DNA of 64,000 bases from Schaalia odontolytica (GCF_024584435.1 NZ_CP102197.1:744001-808000); one strand, 5' to 3'. Counted from the first letter of the stretch, positions 40,068-48,767 are shown. Notes: a model not told the origin generated them from the sequence alone. Program-made: numbers and translations.

Positions 40068-41504
40068 TCAGTTGTTCGTCAGCTTCTCACGCAGCGCGGC
40101 GAGGGCCTCGTCGGAAGCCAGGGTGCCCTCGTTGTCGACCGGGGTCGAGTAGGAGGCCTGCTCCTCGATGGAGGGAGCCGCTTCGGCGTCCTCTTCGAGG
40201 GCCTTGCGAACCTGAGCCTTGTGGGCCTCCCAGCGGGCCTGAGCCTCGGCGTACTGGGCCTCCCATGCCTCGCGCTGAGCGTCGAAGCCTTCCATCCACT
40301 CCTGGGTCTCGGGATCGAAGCCCTCAGGGTACTTGTAGTTGCCGTTCTCGTCGTACTCGGCGGCCATACCGTACAGCGACGGATCGAACTCGTCGGAGTT
40401 CGGATCCACGCCCTCGTTGGCCTGCTTGAGGGACAGCGAGATGCGGCGGCGCTCCAGGTCGATGTCGATGACCTTGACGAAGACCTCTTCGCCGACCTTG
40501 ACGACCTGGTCCGGCAGCTCGACGTGACGCTGAGCCAGCTCGGAGATGTGCACGAGGCCCTCGATGCCGTCCTCGACTCGCACGAACGCGCCGAAGGGGA
40601 CGAGCTTGGTGACCTTGCCGGGCACAACCTGGCCGATGGCGTGCGTGCGGGCGAATGCCTGCCACGGGTCTTCCTGGGTGGCCTTCAGCGACAGGGAGAC
40701 GCGCTCGCGATCCATGTCGACGTCGAGAACCTCGACCGTGACCTCGTTGCCGACCTCGACGACCTCGGACGGGTGATCAATGTGCTTCCAAGAAAGCTCG
40801 GAGACGTGAACCAGGCCGTCCACCCCGCCCAGATCAACGAAGGCGCCGAAGTTGACGATGGAGGAGACAACGCCGGAACGCACCTGGCCCTTCTGCAGGG
40901 TGTGCAGGAAGTTCGTGCGGACCTCGGACTGGGTCTGCTCGAGCCACGCGCGGCGGGACAGGACCACGTTGTTGCGGTTCTTGTCGAGTTCGATGATCTT
41001 CGCCTCGATCTCGCGGCCGATGTAGGGGGCGAGGTCGCGGACGCGACGCATCTCGACGAGGGAGGCGGGCAGGAAGCCGCGCAGGCCGATATCGAGGATC
41101 AGGCCGCCCTTGACGACCTCGATGACGGTGCCGGTCACGACGCCGTCCTCTTCCTTGACCTTCTCGATCTTGCCCCACGCACGCTCGTACTGCGCACGCT
41201 TCTTCGACAGGAGGAGGCGGCCTTCCTTGTCTTCCTTCTGGAGGACGAGCGCCTCGATCTGGTCGCCCACGGCGACGACGTCCTCGGGGTTGACGTCATG
41301 CTTGATGGAGAGCTCGCGAGAGAGGATGACACCCTCGGTCTTGTAGCCGATGTCAAGGAGGACCTCGTCGTGGTCGACCTTGACGACAGTGCCCTCGACG
41401 ATGTCGCCATCGTTGAAGTACTTGATGGTCTCGTCAATGGCTGCGATCAGGTCTGCTTCCGAACCAATGTCGTTGATAGCGACCTGCGGCGTGTTGGTGG
41501 TCAT
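40068..41504 (-). CDS. rpsA: 30S ribosomal protein S1
   Basis: 478 residues with four S1 (OB-fold) RNA-binding repeats: GDIVEGTVVKVDHDEVLLDI, GVVTGTVIEVVKGGLILDIG, SGVVSSIVNFGAFVDLGG and GKVTKLVPFGAFVRVEDGIE, followed by an acidic, alanine-rich tail. It brings mRNA to the 30S subunit. Four repeats rather than the six of E. coli is usual for actinobacteria. Own promoter and about 90-base leader; polA lies upstream in the same direction. Confidence 0.96.
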   Translation of the reverse strand: MTTNTPQVAINDIGSEADLIAAIDETIKYFNDGDIVEGTVVKVDHDEVLLDIGYKTEGVILSRELSIKHDVNPEDVVAVGDQIEALVLQKEDKEGRLLLSKKRAQYERAWGKIEKVKEEDGVVTGTVIEVVKGGLILDIGLRGFLPASLVEMRRVRDLAPYIGREIEAKIIELDKNRNNVVLSRRAWLEQTQSEVRTNFLHTLQKGQVRSGVVSSIVNFGAFVDLGGVDGLVHVSELSWKHIDHPSEVVEVGNEVTVEVLDVDMDRERVSLSLKATQEDPWQAFARTHAIGQVVPGKVTKLVPFGAFVRVEDGIEGLVHISELAQRHVELPDQVVKVGEEVFVKVIDIDLERRRISLSLKQANEGVDPNSDEFDPSLYGMAAEYDENGNYKYPEGFDPETQEWMEGFDAQREAWEAQYAEAQARWEAHKAQVRKALEEDAEAAPSIEEQASYSTPVDNEGTLASDEALAALREKLTNN

Positions 41505-41598
41505 GTAGTAGTTTCTCCGAAACGGAATGGATAGTAGATGGACAGTTCCAGCGCCCCGGTCGCGTGCGGATGCACCCGTCCCACAGGCACTGCCGCCC

Positions 41599-41604
41599 AG
41601 TCTA
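41599..41604 (-). promoter_or_regulatory. -10 box upstream of rpsA
   Basis: TAGACT on the minus strand, about 95 bases before the rpsA ATG. The -35 is not clear. The same hexamer is seen upstream of tkt. Confidence 0.4.
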
Positions 41605-41672
41605 GCAGCTTCAACGCGGCAAATGTGACGAATTTAGCGCCACTTTACGTGGCGTGCGTCGCGAAGTTCACC

Positions 41673-44375
41673 CTAGTGGGCAGCCAGCTGCCACGACGCT
41701 CCGACACCGACGGCCACGTCAAGCGGCACCGAGAGGGCGACGGCCCCTTCCATGCGCTCGCGCACCAGCTTCTCCGCCACATCGGCTTCACCCGGGGCGA
41801 TCTCAAGGAGTAGTTCGTCGTGGATCTGCACGAGGAGCCTCGTGGCAAGTCCCTCGTTTGCCAGCGCCGAGGCCACGTTCATCATCGCGATCTTGACGAT
41901 GTCGGCGGCGCTTCCCTGAATGGGTGCGTTCAGGGCCGCACGCTCGGCCATCTCACGTCGCTGCCGATTCGACGACCGCAGGTCCGGGAGGTAGCGGCGT
42001 CGTCCGAACATCGTCTCGGTGTACCCGTCGGCTCGGGCCTGTGCGACCAGGCCCTCAAGATAGTCGCGCACCTTCCCGAAGCGTTCGAAGTATCGGTCGC
42101 GCAAAGCGGCGGCCTCCGGGACCGCGATGCCGAGCTGGGCGGCCAGGCCATAGGAGGAGAGCCCATAGGCAAGGCCGTAGGAGGTGGCCTTGATCCGAGA
42201 ACGTTCCTCCCCGCTCACCTGCTCGACCGGCGTACCGAAGACCATGGAGGCCATGGTCCTGTGCAGGTCCTCGCCCGAGTTAAAAGCCTCGATGAGAGCC
42301 TTGTCGCCCGACAGGTGCGCCATGAGTCGCATTTCGATCTGAGAGTAGTCGGCGCTCATGAGCGAGGCGTAGCCCGGCCCGGGAGTGAAGGCTCCGCGAA
42401 TGCGCATGCCGTCGGGGCTGCGCGCGGGAATGTTCTGCAGATTCGGGTCCGAGGAGGCCAGGCGGCCGGTCGCGGCGGCAACCTGCGAGAAGGTCGTGTG
42501 GATGCGCTCGTCGGCACCGACGGTGGCAATTAGGGAGTCGACCATCTGCTTGAGCTTGATGCGGTCGCGGTGGGCGAGCAGGTAGCCGAGGAAGCGGTGC
42601 CCCGCTCCCCCGCTGGCCTCGGTCTTCGCCCACAGGTCGGCGAGGGCCTCGGCGTTCGTTGTGTAGCCGGTCTTCGTTTTCTTGGTCTTGGGCAGCGCGA
42701 AGTGGTCGAAGAGAAGCTCTTGGAGCTGTTTCGGGCTCGATAGGTTCACCTCGCGTCCGGCGGCCTCCCAGGCCCCGCGGCGCGCCTTCTCGACGTCTGC
42801 GCCGAGTTCTGCCGAGAGGTCGCTCAGCACCCCGGTGTCCACGCCGATCCCGGTTGCCTCCATGTCCCCCAGGAGCCGGGCCAGCGGCATCTCCATATCG
42901 CTCAGGAGGCCCAGCTCCTTGCTTTCCTCGAGCGTGCGGCGCAACCGCTCAGCGAGCGGGATCAGTTGAGCGGCGATGCGGCCGGCTCGCATTTCGGCGC
43001 CCGTGGGGCCCTCCTCGCTCTCGTCCATGTCGAAGAGCGCTCCCTCATCCGCCGCCTCGCTCACCTCGATGCCGAGGATGCGCGCCACGACGTCCGTGAG
43101 CTTGTGAGAGCGTTGGTCCGGGTGAGCAAGATAGGCCGCGAGCATCGTGTCGAAGGCAACCTCCCCGAGGGTCCAGCCTCGCGACGCGAGCGCGTGGCGA
43201 ACTCCCTTGGCGTCGTGGACAACCAGCCGGGTTGAGGCCAGCGCCTCGGCAACGGCTCGGTCCTGTGCGGGGGTGAGCTCAGTCGGGTCGAGGACGAGGG
43301 CCTGCTTGTCGGTGGCGAATACGAAGCGCGTCACCTCGCCGCGGGTCGGTCGCATGTCGCCCTCGACCAGGAGGGCGAGGCGGGCACGCTCGTTCAGCCA
43401 CCGGCTCACGTCGCTCGACGGATCAGCGAGGCAAACGTCGACCTGCTGCTCCTCGGCAACGGCGTCCGTGGCCTCCTCCGGCTCGCCTTGTCCCATGCCG
43501 ACGCCCGACACCTCGCGCACCTTGGCGCGCAGCCGACCAAACTCAAGCGCATCAAAGAGACGATCGACCGCCGCGACATCGGTGGCGCGCCGCACCAGAT
43601 CGGCGCGAGTCAGGCCGAGGTCCATGTCCGTGACGAGCCTGTTCAAGCGTCGGTTGCGCACGACGTCATCCGTGTGCTCGCGCAGGGCAGCCCCGCGCTT
43701 GCCCCCGATTTCGTGAGCGCGTTCCAGGAGGTTGTCGAGGCCATCGAAGCGATTGATCCACTGGGCTGCGGTCTTGGGGCCGACCCCGGGCACGCCCGGC
43801 AGGTTGTCGGAGGTCTCGCCGACGATCGCCGCAATCTCGGGGTAGCGATGCGGAGGCACCCCATACTTGGCCTCGATGGCTTCGGGAGTCATGCGCCGCA
43901 GGTCCCCGGGCCCTGTCCCCGGGTAGAGCACGGTGACGTTCTGGGTCACCGTTTGGAAGGTGTCGCGGTCGCCGGAGACGACCAGCACCGAAGCACCCTC
44001 GTGACCGGCTTGGTAGGCCAGCGTCGCCAGGATGTCGTCGGCCTCGAATCCCTCTCGAGACAGCGCCACGATCCCCATCGCGTCCAAGACCTCGCGTATG
44101 AGTTCCACCTGCCCCTTAAACTCTTCCGGCGTCGCGTCCCGGGTTCCCTTGTATTCCGGGTACTCCTCGGTGCGGAATGAGTGCCTGGACACATCGAATG
44201 CCACGGCGACATGGGTCGGCTTCTCTGTCTCGAGCAACCTGGCGAGCATTGACACGAAGCCGTAAACCGCGTTCGTATGCTGGCCGGTGGCCGTCACGAA
44301 GTTCTCGGGCGGAAGCGCATAGAAGGCGCGAAACGCCATCGAATGACCATCAATAATCAGCACGGTATCGCTCAC
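41673..44375 (-). CDS. polA: DNA polymerase I
   Basis: 900 residues from GTG (VSDTVLIIDGHSMAFRAFY). Three regions: the 5'-3' FEN-like nuclease (about 1-290; SGDRDTFQTVT, GVPGVGPKTAAQW), a degenerate 3'-5' exonuclease region lacking the DxE metal-binding motif (reads LALLVEGDM), and the polymerase with motif A SADYSQIEMRL, motif B KATSYGLAYGLSSYG and motif C IHDELLLE. It fills repair and Okazaki gaps. A longer ATG start would collide with the divergent thioesterase start, and TAGGGT lies seven bases before this GTG. Confidence 0.96.
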   Translation of the reverse strand: MSDTVLIIDGHSMAFRAFYALPPENFVTATGQHTNAVYGFVSMLARLLETEKPTHVAVAFDVSRHSFRTEEYPEYKGTRDATPEEFKGQVELIREVLDAMGIVALSREGFEADDILATLAYQAGHEGASVLVVSGDRDTFQTVTQNVTVLYPGTGPGDLRRMTPEAIEAKYGVPPHRYPEIAAIVGETSDNLPGVPGVGPKTAAQWINRFDGLDNLLERAHEIGGKRGAALREHTDDVVRNRRLNRLVTDMDLGLTRADLVRRATDVAAVDRLFDALEFGRLRAKVREVSGVGMGQGEPEEATDAVAEEQQVDVCLADPSSDVSRWLNERARLALLVEGDMRPTRGEVTRFVFATDKQALVLDPTELTPAQDRAVAEALASTRLVVHDAKGVRHALASRGWTLGEVAFDTMLAAYLAHPDQRSHKLTDVVARILGIEVSEAADEGALFDMDESEEGPTGAEMRAGRIAAQLIPLAERLRRTLEESKELGLLSDMEMPLARLLGDMEATGIGVDTGVLSDLSAELGADVEKARRGAWEAAGREVNLSSPKQLQELLFDHFALPKTKKTKTGYTTNAEALADLWAKTEASGGAGHRFLGYLLAHRDRIKLKQMVDSLIATVGADERIHTTFSQVAAATGRLASSDPNLQNIPARSPDGMRIRGAFTPGPGYASLMSADYSQIEMRLMAHLSGDKALIEAFNSGEDLHRTMASMVFGTPVEQVSGEERSRIKATSYGLAYGLSSYGLAAQLGIAVPEAAALRDRYFERFGKVRDYLEGLVAQARADGYTETMFGRRRYLPDLRSSNRQRREMAERAALNAPIQGSAADIVKIAMMNVASALANEGLATRLLVQIHDELLLEIAPGEADVAEKLVRERMEGAVALSVPLDVAVGVGASWQLAAH

Positions 44376-44382
44376 ACATGAC

Positions 44383-44388
44383 ACCCTA
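44383..44388 (-). promoter_or_regulatory. -10 box for leaderless polA transcript
   Basis: TAGGGT followed by seven bases and the GTG at 44375 on the minus strand. Confidence 0.5.
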
Positions 44389-44394
44389 GATGCC

Positions 44395-44871
44395 ATGACA
44401 CACCTTGACCAGACGACACACGCCCACGGCGCATCACCCGATCCTCTCGCTCACGGCGGGTGGGTGGGGGCCCACTGGCCGGGCACCCTCATGGAGGCCA
44501 CCGGCATGGAAGTGCTTGAACACACGGCCGCGCGCACCGTCATCTCGATGCCCATTGACGGCAACCGGCAGAGTGCCGGGATCCTGCACGGCGGCGCTTC
44601 CGCGGCGCTGGCTGAGACGGCCGCCTCCTTCGCGGCACAGATTCATGCCCGCGAGACCAACCCCGGTAAGCCGGCCTTTGCCGTCGGCACCGAGCTGAAT
44701 GCGTCCCACATCGGCGTCGGCCGCGAGGGGACCGTCACGGCGACCGCGACCGCGGTCCACCTCGGTCGTTCCTCCACGGTGCACACCGTTGAGATTCGCG
44801 ACGAGGCCGACAGGCTCATCTCGGTCGCGCGGGTCACCAATCGAATCCTGGTGCGCCCACGTCACAAGTAG
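44395..44871 (+). CDS. Hotdog-fold thioesterase (PaaI/MenI-like)
   Basis: 158 residues. Single hotdog domain with QSAGILHGGASAALAETAAS, the PaaI-type active-site helix, and VGTELNASHIGVGREGTV. Members hydrolyse acyl-CoA thioesters such as hydroxyphenylacetyl-CoA or 1,4-dihydroxy-2-naphthoyl-CoA; the substrate cannot be assigned here because no pathway genes adjoin. Divergent from polA with only 19 bases between start codons, and convergent with pdtaR across a strong terminator. Confidence 0.85.
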   Translation: MTHLDQTTHAHGASPDPLAHGGWVGAHWPGTLMEATGMEVLEHTAARTVISMPIDGNRQSAGILHGGASAALAETAASFAAQIHARETNPGKPAFAVGTELNASHIGVGREGTVTATATAVHLGRSSTVHTVEIRDEADRLISVARVTNRILVRPRHK

Positions 44872-44897
44872 GTGCGCGCACACGCGCAGCCCACGAA

Positions 44898-44940
44898 TGC
44901 GGTGGCGGGCAGGAGCACCCCGCTCCTGCCCGCCACCGCA
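44898..44940. terminator. Strong bidirectional terminator
   Basis: Perfect 19-bp stem (TGCGGTGGCGGGCAGGAGC and its complement) with a five-base loop. Separates the thioesterase gene from the convergent pdtaR. Confidence 0.8.
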
Positions 44941-44948
44941 TCCACGAT

Positions 44949-45539
44949 TCAGTCGTCAACCTGGTTGATGACCGCGTCGGCCACCTCCCGCATCGACAGG
45001 CGCCGATCCATCGAGGTCTTCTGGATCCAGCGGAAAGCCTCGGGTTCACTCATGCCCATGTTCTTCATGAGCAGACCCTTCGCCCGGTCCACCCGCTTGC
45101 GCGTCTCAAAACGATCGCTCAGATCGGCGATCTGATCCTCGAGCGACTCGATCTCCGCGTGACGCGAGAGGGCAATCTCGACGGCGGGAATCAGGTCGGA
45201 GGGGCTAAAGGGCTTGACCACGTAGGCCATCGCGCCGGCGTCGCGGGCACGCTCGACAAGCTCAGTCTGCGAGAATGCCGTCAGCATGACAACCGCGCAC
45301 GACAGCTCCTGCAGAATCTTCTCCGCCGCGGTGATGCCATCCATCTTCGGCATCTTGACATCCATCACACACAGGTCTGGTTCGAGCTCCAACGCCAGCT
45401 CGACGGCTTCCTCACCGTCGGCCGCTTCGCCGACGACTTCAAACCCCGCCTGGGTGAGCGTCTCAACGATATCGAGACGGATCAGCCCCTCGTCCTCCGC
45501 GACGAGGACGCGGCGCGGTTCAGCCTGCTCTTCACTCAT
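44949..45539 (-). CDS. pdtaR: ANTAR-domain response regulator (PdtaR-like)
   Basis: 196 residues from MSEEQAEPRRVLVAEDE. A receiver domain (acidic AEDEG, phospho-acceptor Asp in LCVMDVKMPKMDG, Lys in YVVKPFSPSDL) is joined by a coiled helix to a C-terminal ANTAR RNA-binding domain (RVDRAKGLLMKNMGMSEPEA, then FRWIQKTSMDRRLSMREVA). In mycobacteria PdtaR with the kinase PdtaS is an antiterminator that binds RNA hairpins. GAGGA lies eight bases before this ATG; an ATG two codons earlier is also possible. Upstream open frame crosses the tRNA and is not coding. Confidence 0.92.
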   Translation of the reverse strand: MSEEQAEPRRVLVAEDEGLIRLDIVETLTQAGFEVVGEAADGEEAVELALELEPDLCVMDVKMPKMDGITAAEKILQELSCAVVMLTAFSQTELVERARDAGAMAYVVKPFSPSDLIPAVEIALSRHAEIESLEDQIADLSDRFETRKRVDRAKGLLMKNMGMSEPEAFRWIQKTSMDRRLSMREVADAVINQVDD

Positions 45540-45555
45540 TGTCATATTCCTCAGT

Positions 45556-45584
45556 TTGATCGGTTTGCCCAGCTGCTCTATTGT
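45556..45584 (+). promoter_or_regulatory. Promoter of the tRNA gene
   Basis: TTGATC (45556-45561), 17-base spacer, TATTGT (45579-45584); transcription would start about 13 bases before the tRNA. Well-formed, indicating the tRNA is expressed. Confidence 0.6.
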
Positions 45585-45603
45585 GGGTCTCGCACACGCG
45601 AAT

Positions 45604-45680
45604 GCCCCGATAGCCCAACTGGCAGAGGCGGTCGGCTCAAACCCGGCTTGTTGTGGGTTCGAATCCCACTCGGGGTACCA
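45604..45680 (+). tRNA. tRNA with anticodon CAA (Leu by anticodon), class I shape
   Basis: Complete cloverleaf with encoded CCA. Acceptor GCCCCGA / TCGGGGT (first pair G-T), discriminator A; D arm GCC / GGC with TGGC loop; anticodon stem GTCGG / CCGGC, loop CTCAAAC giving anticodon CAA (45638-45640) after U33; five-base variable region TTGTT; T arm GTGGG-TTCGAAT-CCCAC. CAA reads the Leu codon UUG, yet bacterial leucine tRNAs normally have a long variable arm (class II), absent here. So the structure is clear but the amino acid identity is open. Confidence 0.85.
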
Positions 45681-45770
45681 CCACTGGAGTACGTTTCCCA
45701 TGGTACCGGCAATCCCGCGCAAACGCGATGCACGGTCCGCTCAGAGATCGGCGTGTCTGGGAATGGACGA

Positions 45771-45799
45771 GGGGGCGGCAAGCATTGCTTGTCGCCCCC
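45771..45799. terminator. Bidirectional terminator after the tRNA
   Basis: 13-bp stem (GGGGGCGGCAAGC and its complement with one G-T pair) and a three-base loop, followed by CTTCC. Serves the tRNA (plus) and the small orphan gene (minus). Confidence 0.7.
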
Positions 45800-45809
45800 C
45801 TTCCGCTAT

Positions 45810-46025
45810 TCAGGCCACGACACTCAGTTCGAGGCCGAGGTACTCGGCTGCCGCGCCCCTCAGGGCAGGCTCGTCAAGGTCGGCAATCGCCTGCTTGACC
45901 CTCGAATCGTGACAGTCAGCAAACCAGGGCCCGACGGCCGAAGAGAGCTGAGCAACCTCCAGGTTGTTGGCCACACGACCAAACAGCGTGTCGTGGACCG
46001 ACACGGTCCGAATATCCCTATTCAT
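45810..46025 (-). CDS. Orphan 71-residue protein
   Basis: 71 residues from MNRDIRTVSVHDTLFGRVAN with a strong GGAGGAG ribosome-binding site five bases upstream, so I believe it is real. Rich in Ala, Val, Asp and Leu, soluble, no signal peptide, no recognisable domain; one Cys and one Trp (GPWFADCHDS). An upstream ATG would add 19 residues but has no ribosome-binding site. It has its own consensus-like promoter, a palindromic operator-like element and a leader of about 135 bases, suggesting a regulated gene. Confidence 0.65.
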   Translation of the reverse strand: MNRDIRTVSVHDTLFGRVANNLEVAQLSSAVGPWFADCHDSRVKQAIADLDEPALRGAAAEYLGLELSVVA

Positions 46026-46142
46026 TTCTCCTCCATCTATCTCACTGGCGCGCCGGGGAATGTGCTTGGATCGCACAGGCATCCCTGAAGCGCACCGGGC
46101 AGCAACCTGCTGCAGCGTCGCTCCGTCGTTGGGGCGACGTCC

Positions 46143-46158
46143 ACACGTATCAACGTGT
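46143..46158 (-). promoter_or_regulatory. Palindromic operator-like element
   Basis: ACACGT-TGAT-ACGTGT, a perfect six-base inverted repeat with four-base spacer, at about +3 to +18 of the predicted transcript of the orphan gene. Shape and position suit a dimeric repressor. Confidence 0.45.
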
Positions 46159-46166
46159 ATCCGTGT

Positions 46167-46195
46167 ACATTATTCCATCCGTGCAGGTTTGTCCA
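46167..46195 (-). promoter_or_regulatory. Promoter of the 71-residue orphan gene
   Basis: TGGACA (46195-46190), 17 bases, TAATGT (46172-46167) on the minus strand; one of the best housekeeping-type promoters in the window. Confidence 0.6.
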
Positions 46196-46223
46196 CACGA
46201 GCCTCGTCAACGCAACAATGAGC

Positions 46224-46251
46224 GGGGGTGCCGACTCCCGCCGACACCCCC
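46224..46251 (-). terminator. Terminator after pyk
   Basis: Stem GGGGGTG / CACCCCC extended by a mismatch and two pairs, 12 bases after the pyk stop. Confidence 0.5.
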
Positions 46252-46262
46252 GAATGCTGCTC

Positions 46263-47711
46263 TCACGCGTGACGCAGACCGCCGATCGCGTAATCTGCTT
46301 CGTCGCCAACCTCGTGAATACGCAGCATGTTCGACGACCCAGGGATGCCCGGCGGCATGCCGGCGACGATGACGAGCTGCTCACCGATGTCGGCAAGGCG
46401 AGAGGACTGCACCACCTGGTCAAGCTGCCAGACCATGTCGTCCGTGTGCTGAACCTCGGGCACCCGGTATGTCTGGATGCCCCACGACAGAGCGAGGCGG
46501 CGACGCGTCGTTTCCAAAGGAGTGAAGGCGAGCATGGGAATCGGCCGCCGCATGCGCGACAGGAGGCGCGCCGAGGTGCCCGACTGCGTGAAAGTCACGA
46601 GGTAGCGGGCGTCCATGTGTTCGGCGATACGCGCGGCGGCATCACAGATGACACCCGCGCGATCGGAAGCGAAGTAGCCCGGGATCGACGCGATGCGCTC
46701 CCCGCCGTTCTCTTCCGTGGACTCGATGATCGCCGCCATCGTGCGGACGGTCTCAATCGGGTAGGCACCCACCGACGTTTCGCCGGACAGCATGACGGCA
46801 TCCGCACCATCAAGGATCGCGTTCGCACAGTCCGAGGCCTCGGCGCGGGTCGGGCGCGGATTCTTGATCATCGAATCCATGACCTGGGTGGCAACGATGA
46901 CGGGCTTCGCCGCGATCCGCGCCAGCTCGATCGCACGCTTTTGAACGAGCGGCACGGCCTCGAGGGGCATCTCGACGCCGAGGTCGCCACGGGCGACCAT
47001 GATGCCATCGAAGGCCTCAACGATCTCTTCGAGCGCTTCCACGGCCTGAGGCTTCTCGATCTTGGCGATGACGGGGATTCGCTTGCCCATCTCGTCCATA
47101 ATCTCGTGAACGTCGTCGATGTCGTGGGCGGAGCGAACGAAGGACAGGGCGATGAAGTCAGCGTCCATCTGAATGGCCCAGCGAAGGTCCTCCTTGTCCT
47201 TCTCCGACAGGGCGGGCACGGAAACCGCGACGCCCGGCAGGTTCAGTCCCTTGTGGTCGGAGACGACTCCGGGGACCTCAACGCGGGTGACGACGTCGGT
47301 GTCGCTGACCTCAACCACGCGCACCGCGACGTTTCCGTCGTCGATCAGCAGGCGGTCGCCGGGTGCACAGTCGCCGGGCAGGCCCTTGAACGTCGTTCCC
47401 ACCAGTTCCTTGGTGCCGGGAACGTCGCGGATTGTGATCGTGAAGGTATCCCCCGCCTTGAGTTCCTGGGGCCCGTCCTGGAAGGTCTCCAGCCGAATCT
47501 TGGGTCCTTGAAGGTCAACGAGGACTGCAACGGCGCGGCCCGATGTCGCGGACGCCTTCCGAACTCGCGAGATGACAGCCTCATGCTCCTCGGCTTTTCC
47601 GTGCGACCGGTTGATGCGCGCAACATCCATTCCGGCATCAACGAGCGCCTGGAGCTGCTCGGGGGAATCGGTGGCAGGTCCAATGGTGCAGACAATTTTA
47701 GCTCGACGCAT
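46263..47711 (-). CDS. pyk: Pyruvate kinase
   Basis: 482 residues. It makes pyruvate and ATP from phosphoenolpyruvate, the last step of glycolysis. Family segments: RRAKIVCTIGPATDS, MDVARINRSHG, the catalytic VIAKIEKPQAVEAL (Lys), MVARGDLGVEMP and SGETSVGAYP. The ATG at 47711 follows TAGAAT by seven bases and has no ribosome-binding site, so the transcript is likely leaderless and separate from lgt upstream. Confidence 0.97.
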   Translation of the reverse strand: MRRAKIVCTIGPATDSPEQLQALVDAGMDVARINRSHGKAEEHEAVISRVRKASATSGRAVAVLVDLQGPKIRLETFQDGPQELKAGDTFTITIRDVPGTKELVGTTFKGLPGDCAPGDRLLIDDGNVAVRVVEVSDTDVVTRVEVPGVVSDHKGLNLPGVAVSVPALSEKDKEDLRWAIQMDADFIALSFVRSAHDIDDVHEIMDEMGKRIPVIAKIEKPQAVEALEEIVEAFDGIMVARGDLGVEMPLEAVPLVQKRAIELARIAAKPVIVATQVMDSMIKNPRPTRAEASDCANAILDGADAVMLSGETSVGAYPIETVRTMAAIIESTEENGGERIASIPGYFASDRAGVICDAAARIAEHMDARYLVTFTQSGTSARLLSRMRRPIPMLAFTPLETTRRRLALSWGIQTYRVPEVQHTDDMVWQLDQVVQSSRLADIGEQLVIVAGMPPGIPGSSNMLRIHEVGDEADYAIGGLRHA

Positions 47712-47718
47712 AGTATCG

Positions 47719-47724
47719 ATTCTA
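47719..47724 (-). promoter_or_regulatory. -10 box for leaderless pyk transcript
   Basis: TAGAAT followed by seven bases and the ATG of pyk on the minus strand. Confidence 0.55.
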
Positions 47725-47837
47725 GCGCCCAGACCTCAAACGCTCGCGGGGGCGCTCCCACGGGTCGGCGTGATGATTCCCATGAACCATCAGATTCCGG
47801 GACCTTCGACTTCCATGAGTGGCCAACCTGCGCTCGC

Positions 47838-48767
47838 CTACTCGCTGTCTTGCTCCTGCCGGGCACCGTCCGAGGAGGCCTGAGCCTCCTCGTTCACGCA
47901 GTTCTCCTCGCCGTTTTCGTCCTGCTCATTCCTCTCCCCCGCGGGTGCCTCGACGCGACTCGACCTGCCCAGGCGCCCGGCAATAACGAAGAGCACAGCC
48001 CCGACAGCGAAGACGAGGAGAGAAGTCCACACGTTCAGGCGCAGGCCACCAAACGTGTGGGCATCGTCAATGCGTAGCATCTCGATCCAGGCTCGCCCGA
48101 GGGTGTAGGCCATGAGGTAGAGGCCGAAGACCTGCCCGCCCGCGAAGCGGCGGCGCCGATCAAGCCACACGATCAGCGCAGCGGCCGCAAGGTTCCACAG
48201 GCACTCGTAAAGGAAGGCGGGATGAAAGAGGGTCCCGGGAGCGTAGCCGGCGGGCAGGTGGGCGGCGTCAATCTGCAGCCCCCACGGAAGCGTCGTCGGG
48301 CCACCGAAGAGCTCCTGATTGAACCAATTCCCCCAACGGCCGATCGCCTGGGCGACCAGGAGTGCGGGGGCGAGCGAGTCGGCAATGGGGCCGAAGCGCA
48401 CGCCGGCGCGCTTGACGGCGAGGAACGCACCCAGCGCCCCGGCGCCGACGCCTCCCCAGATCCCCAATCCGCCGCGCCAGATCTGGGGGATGAGCCACGG
48501 GTCGCCACCCGGCCCGAAGTATGCCTCCGGTGACGTGATCACGTGGTAGAGGCGTGCCCCGATGATCCCGATCGGGATCGCCCACATGGCCACGTCGTAG
48601 AGGACGTCCGGATCGCCGCCGCGCGCGCGATAGCGTCGCGCCGTCCACCACACGCCGACGATCATGCCGACCGCGATGACGATCCCGTATGCCCGCAGGG
48701 GAATCGGACCGAGGTACCACACGCCCGTCGACGGGGAGGGAATGCCCGAGGCGGCCAGGAGGTTCAC
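47838..48767 (-). CDS. lgt: Prolipoprotein diacylglyceryl transferase
   Basis: 309 residues, about seven transmembrane helices. It transfers diacylglycerol to the lipobox Cys of prolipoproteins. Signature QAIGRWGNWFNQELFGGPT, and the substrate-site LRAYGIVIAVG near the N-terminus. The C-terminal 45 residues are hydrophilic and acidic (EQDENGEEN), a tail outside the family core. GTG start overlaps the trpA stop (GTGA), a linkage seen in mycobacteria and streptomycetes too. Confidence 0.95.
   Translation of the reverse strand: MNLLAASGIPSPSTGVWYLGPIPLRAYGIVIAVGMIVGVWWTARRYRARGGDPDVLYDVAMWAIPIGIIGARLYHVITSPEAYFGPGGDPWLIPQIWRGGLGIWGGVGAGALGAFLAVKRAGVRFGPIADSLAPALLVAQAIGRWGNWFNQELFGGPTTLPWGLQIDAAHLPAGYAPGTLFHPAFLYECLWNLAAAALIVWLDRRRRFAGGQVFGLYLMAYTLGRAWIEMLRIDDAHTFGGLRLNVWTSLLVFAVGAVLFVIAGRLGRSSRVEAPAGERNEQDENGEENCVNEEAQASSDGARQEQDSE

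Noticed and set aside
45540..45722. N-terminal extension of pdtaR through the tRNA region
   Set aside because: The open frame reads across the tRNA gene; a proper ribosome-binding site and the receiver-domain start lie at 45539.
46155..48077. A 640-codon plus-strand open frame opposite pyk and lgt
   Set aside because: Antisense to two well-identified genes and crosses their intergenic region without any start signal.
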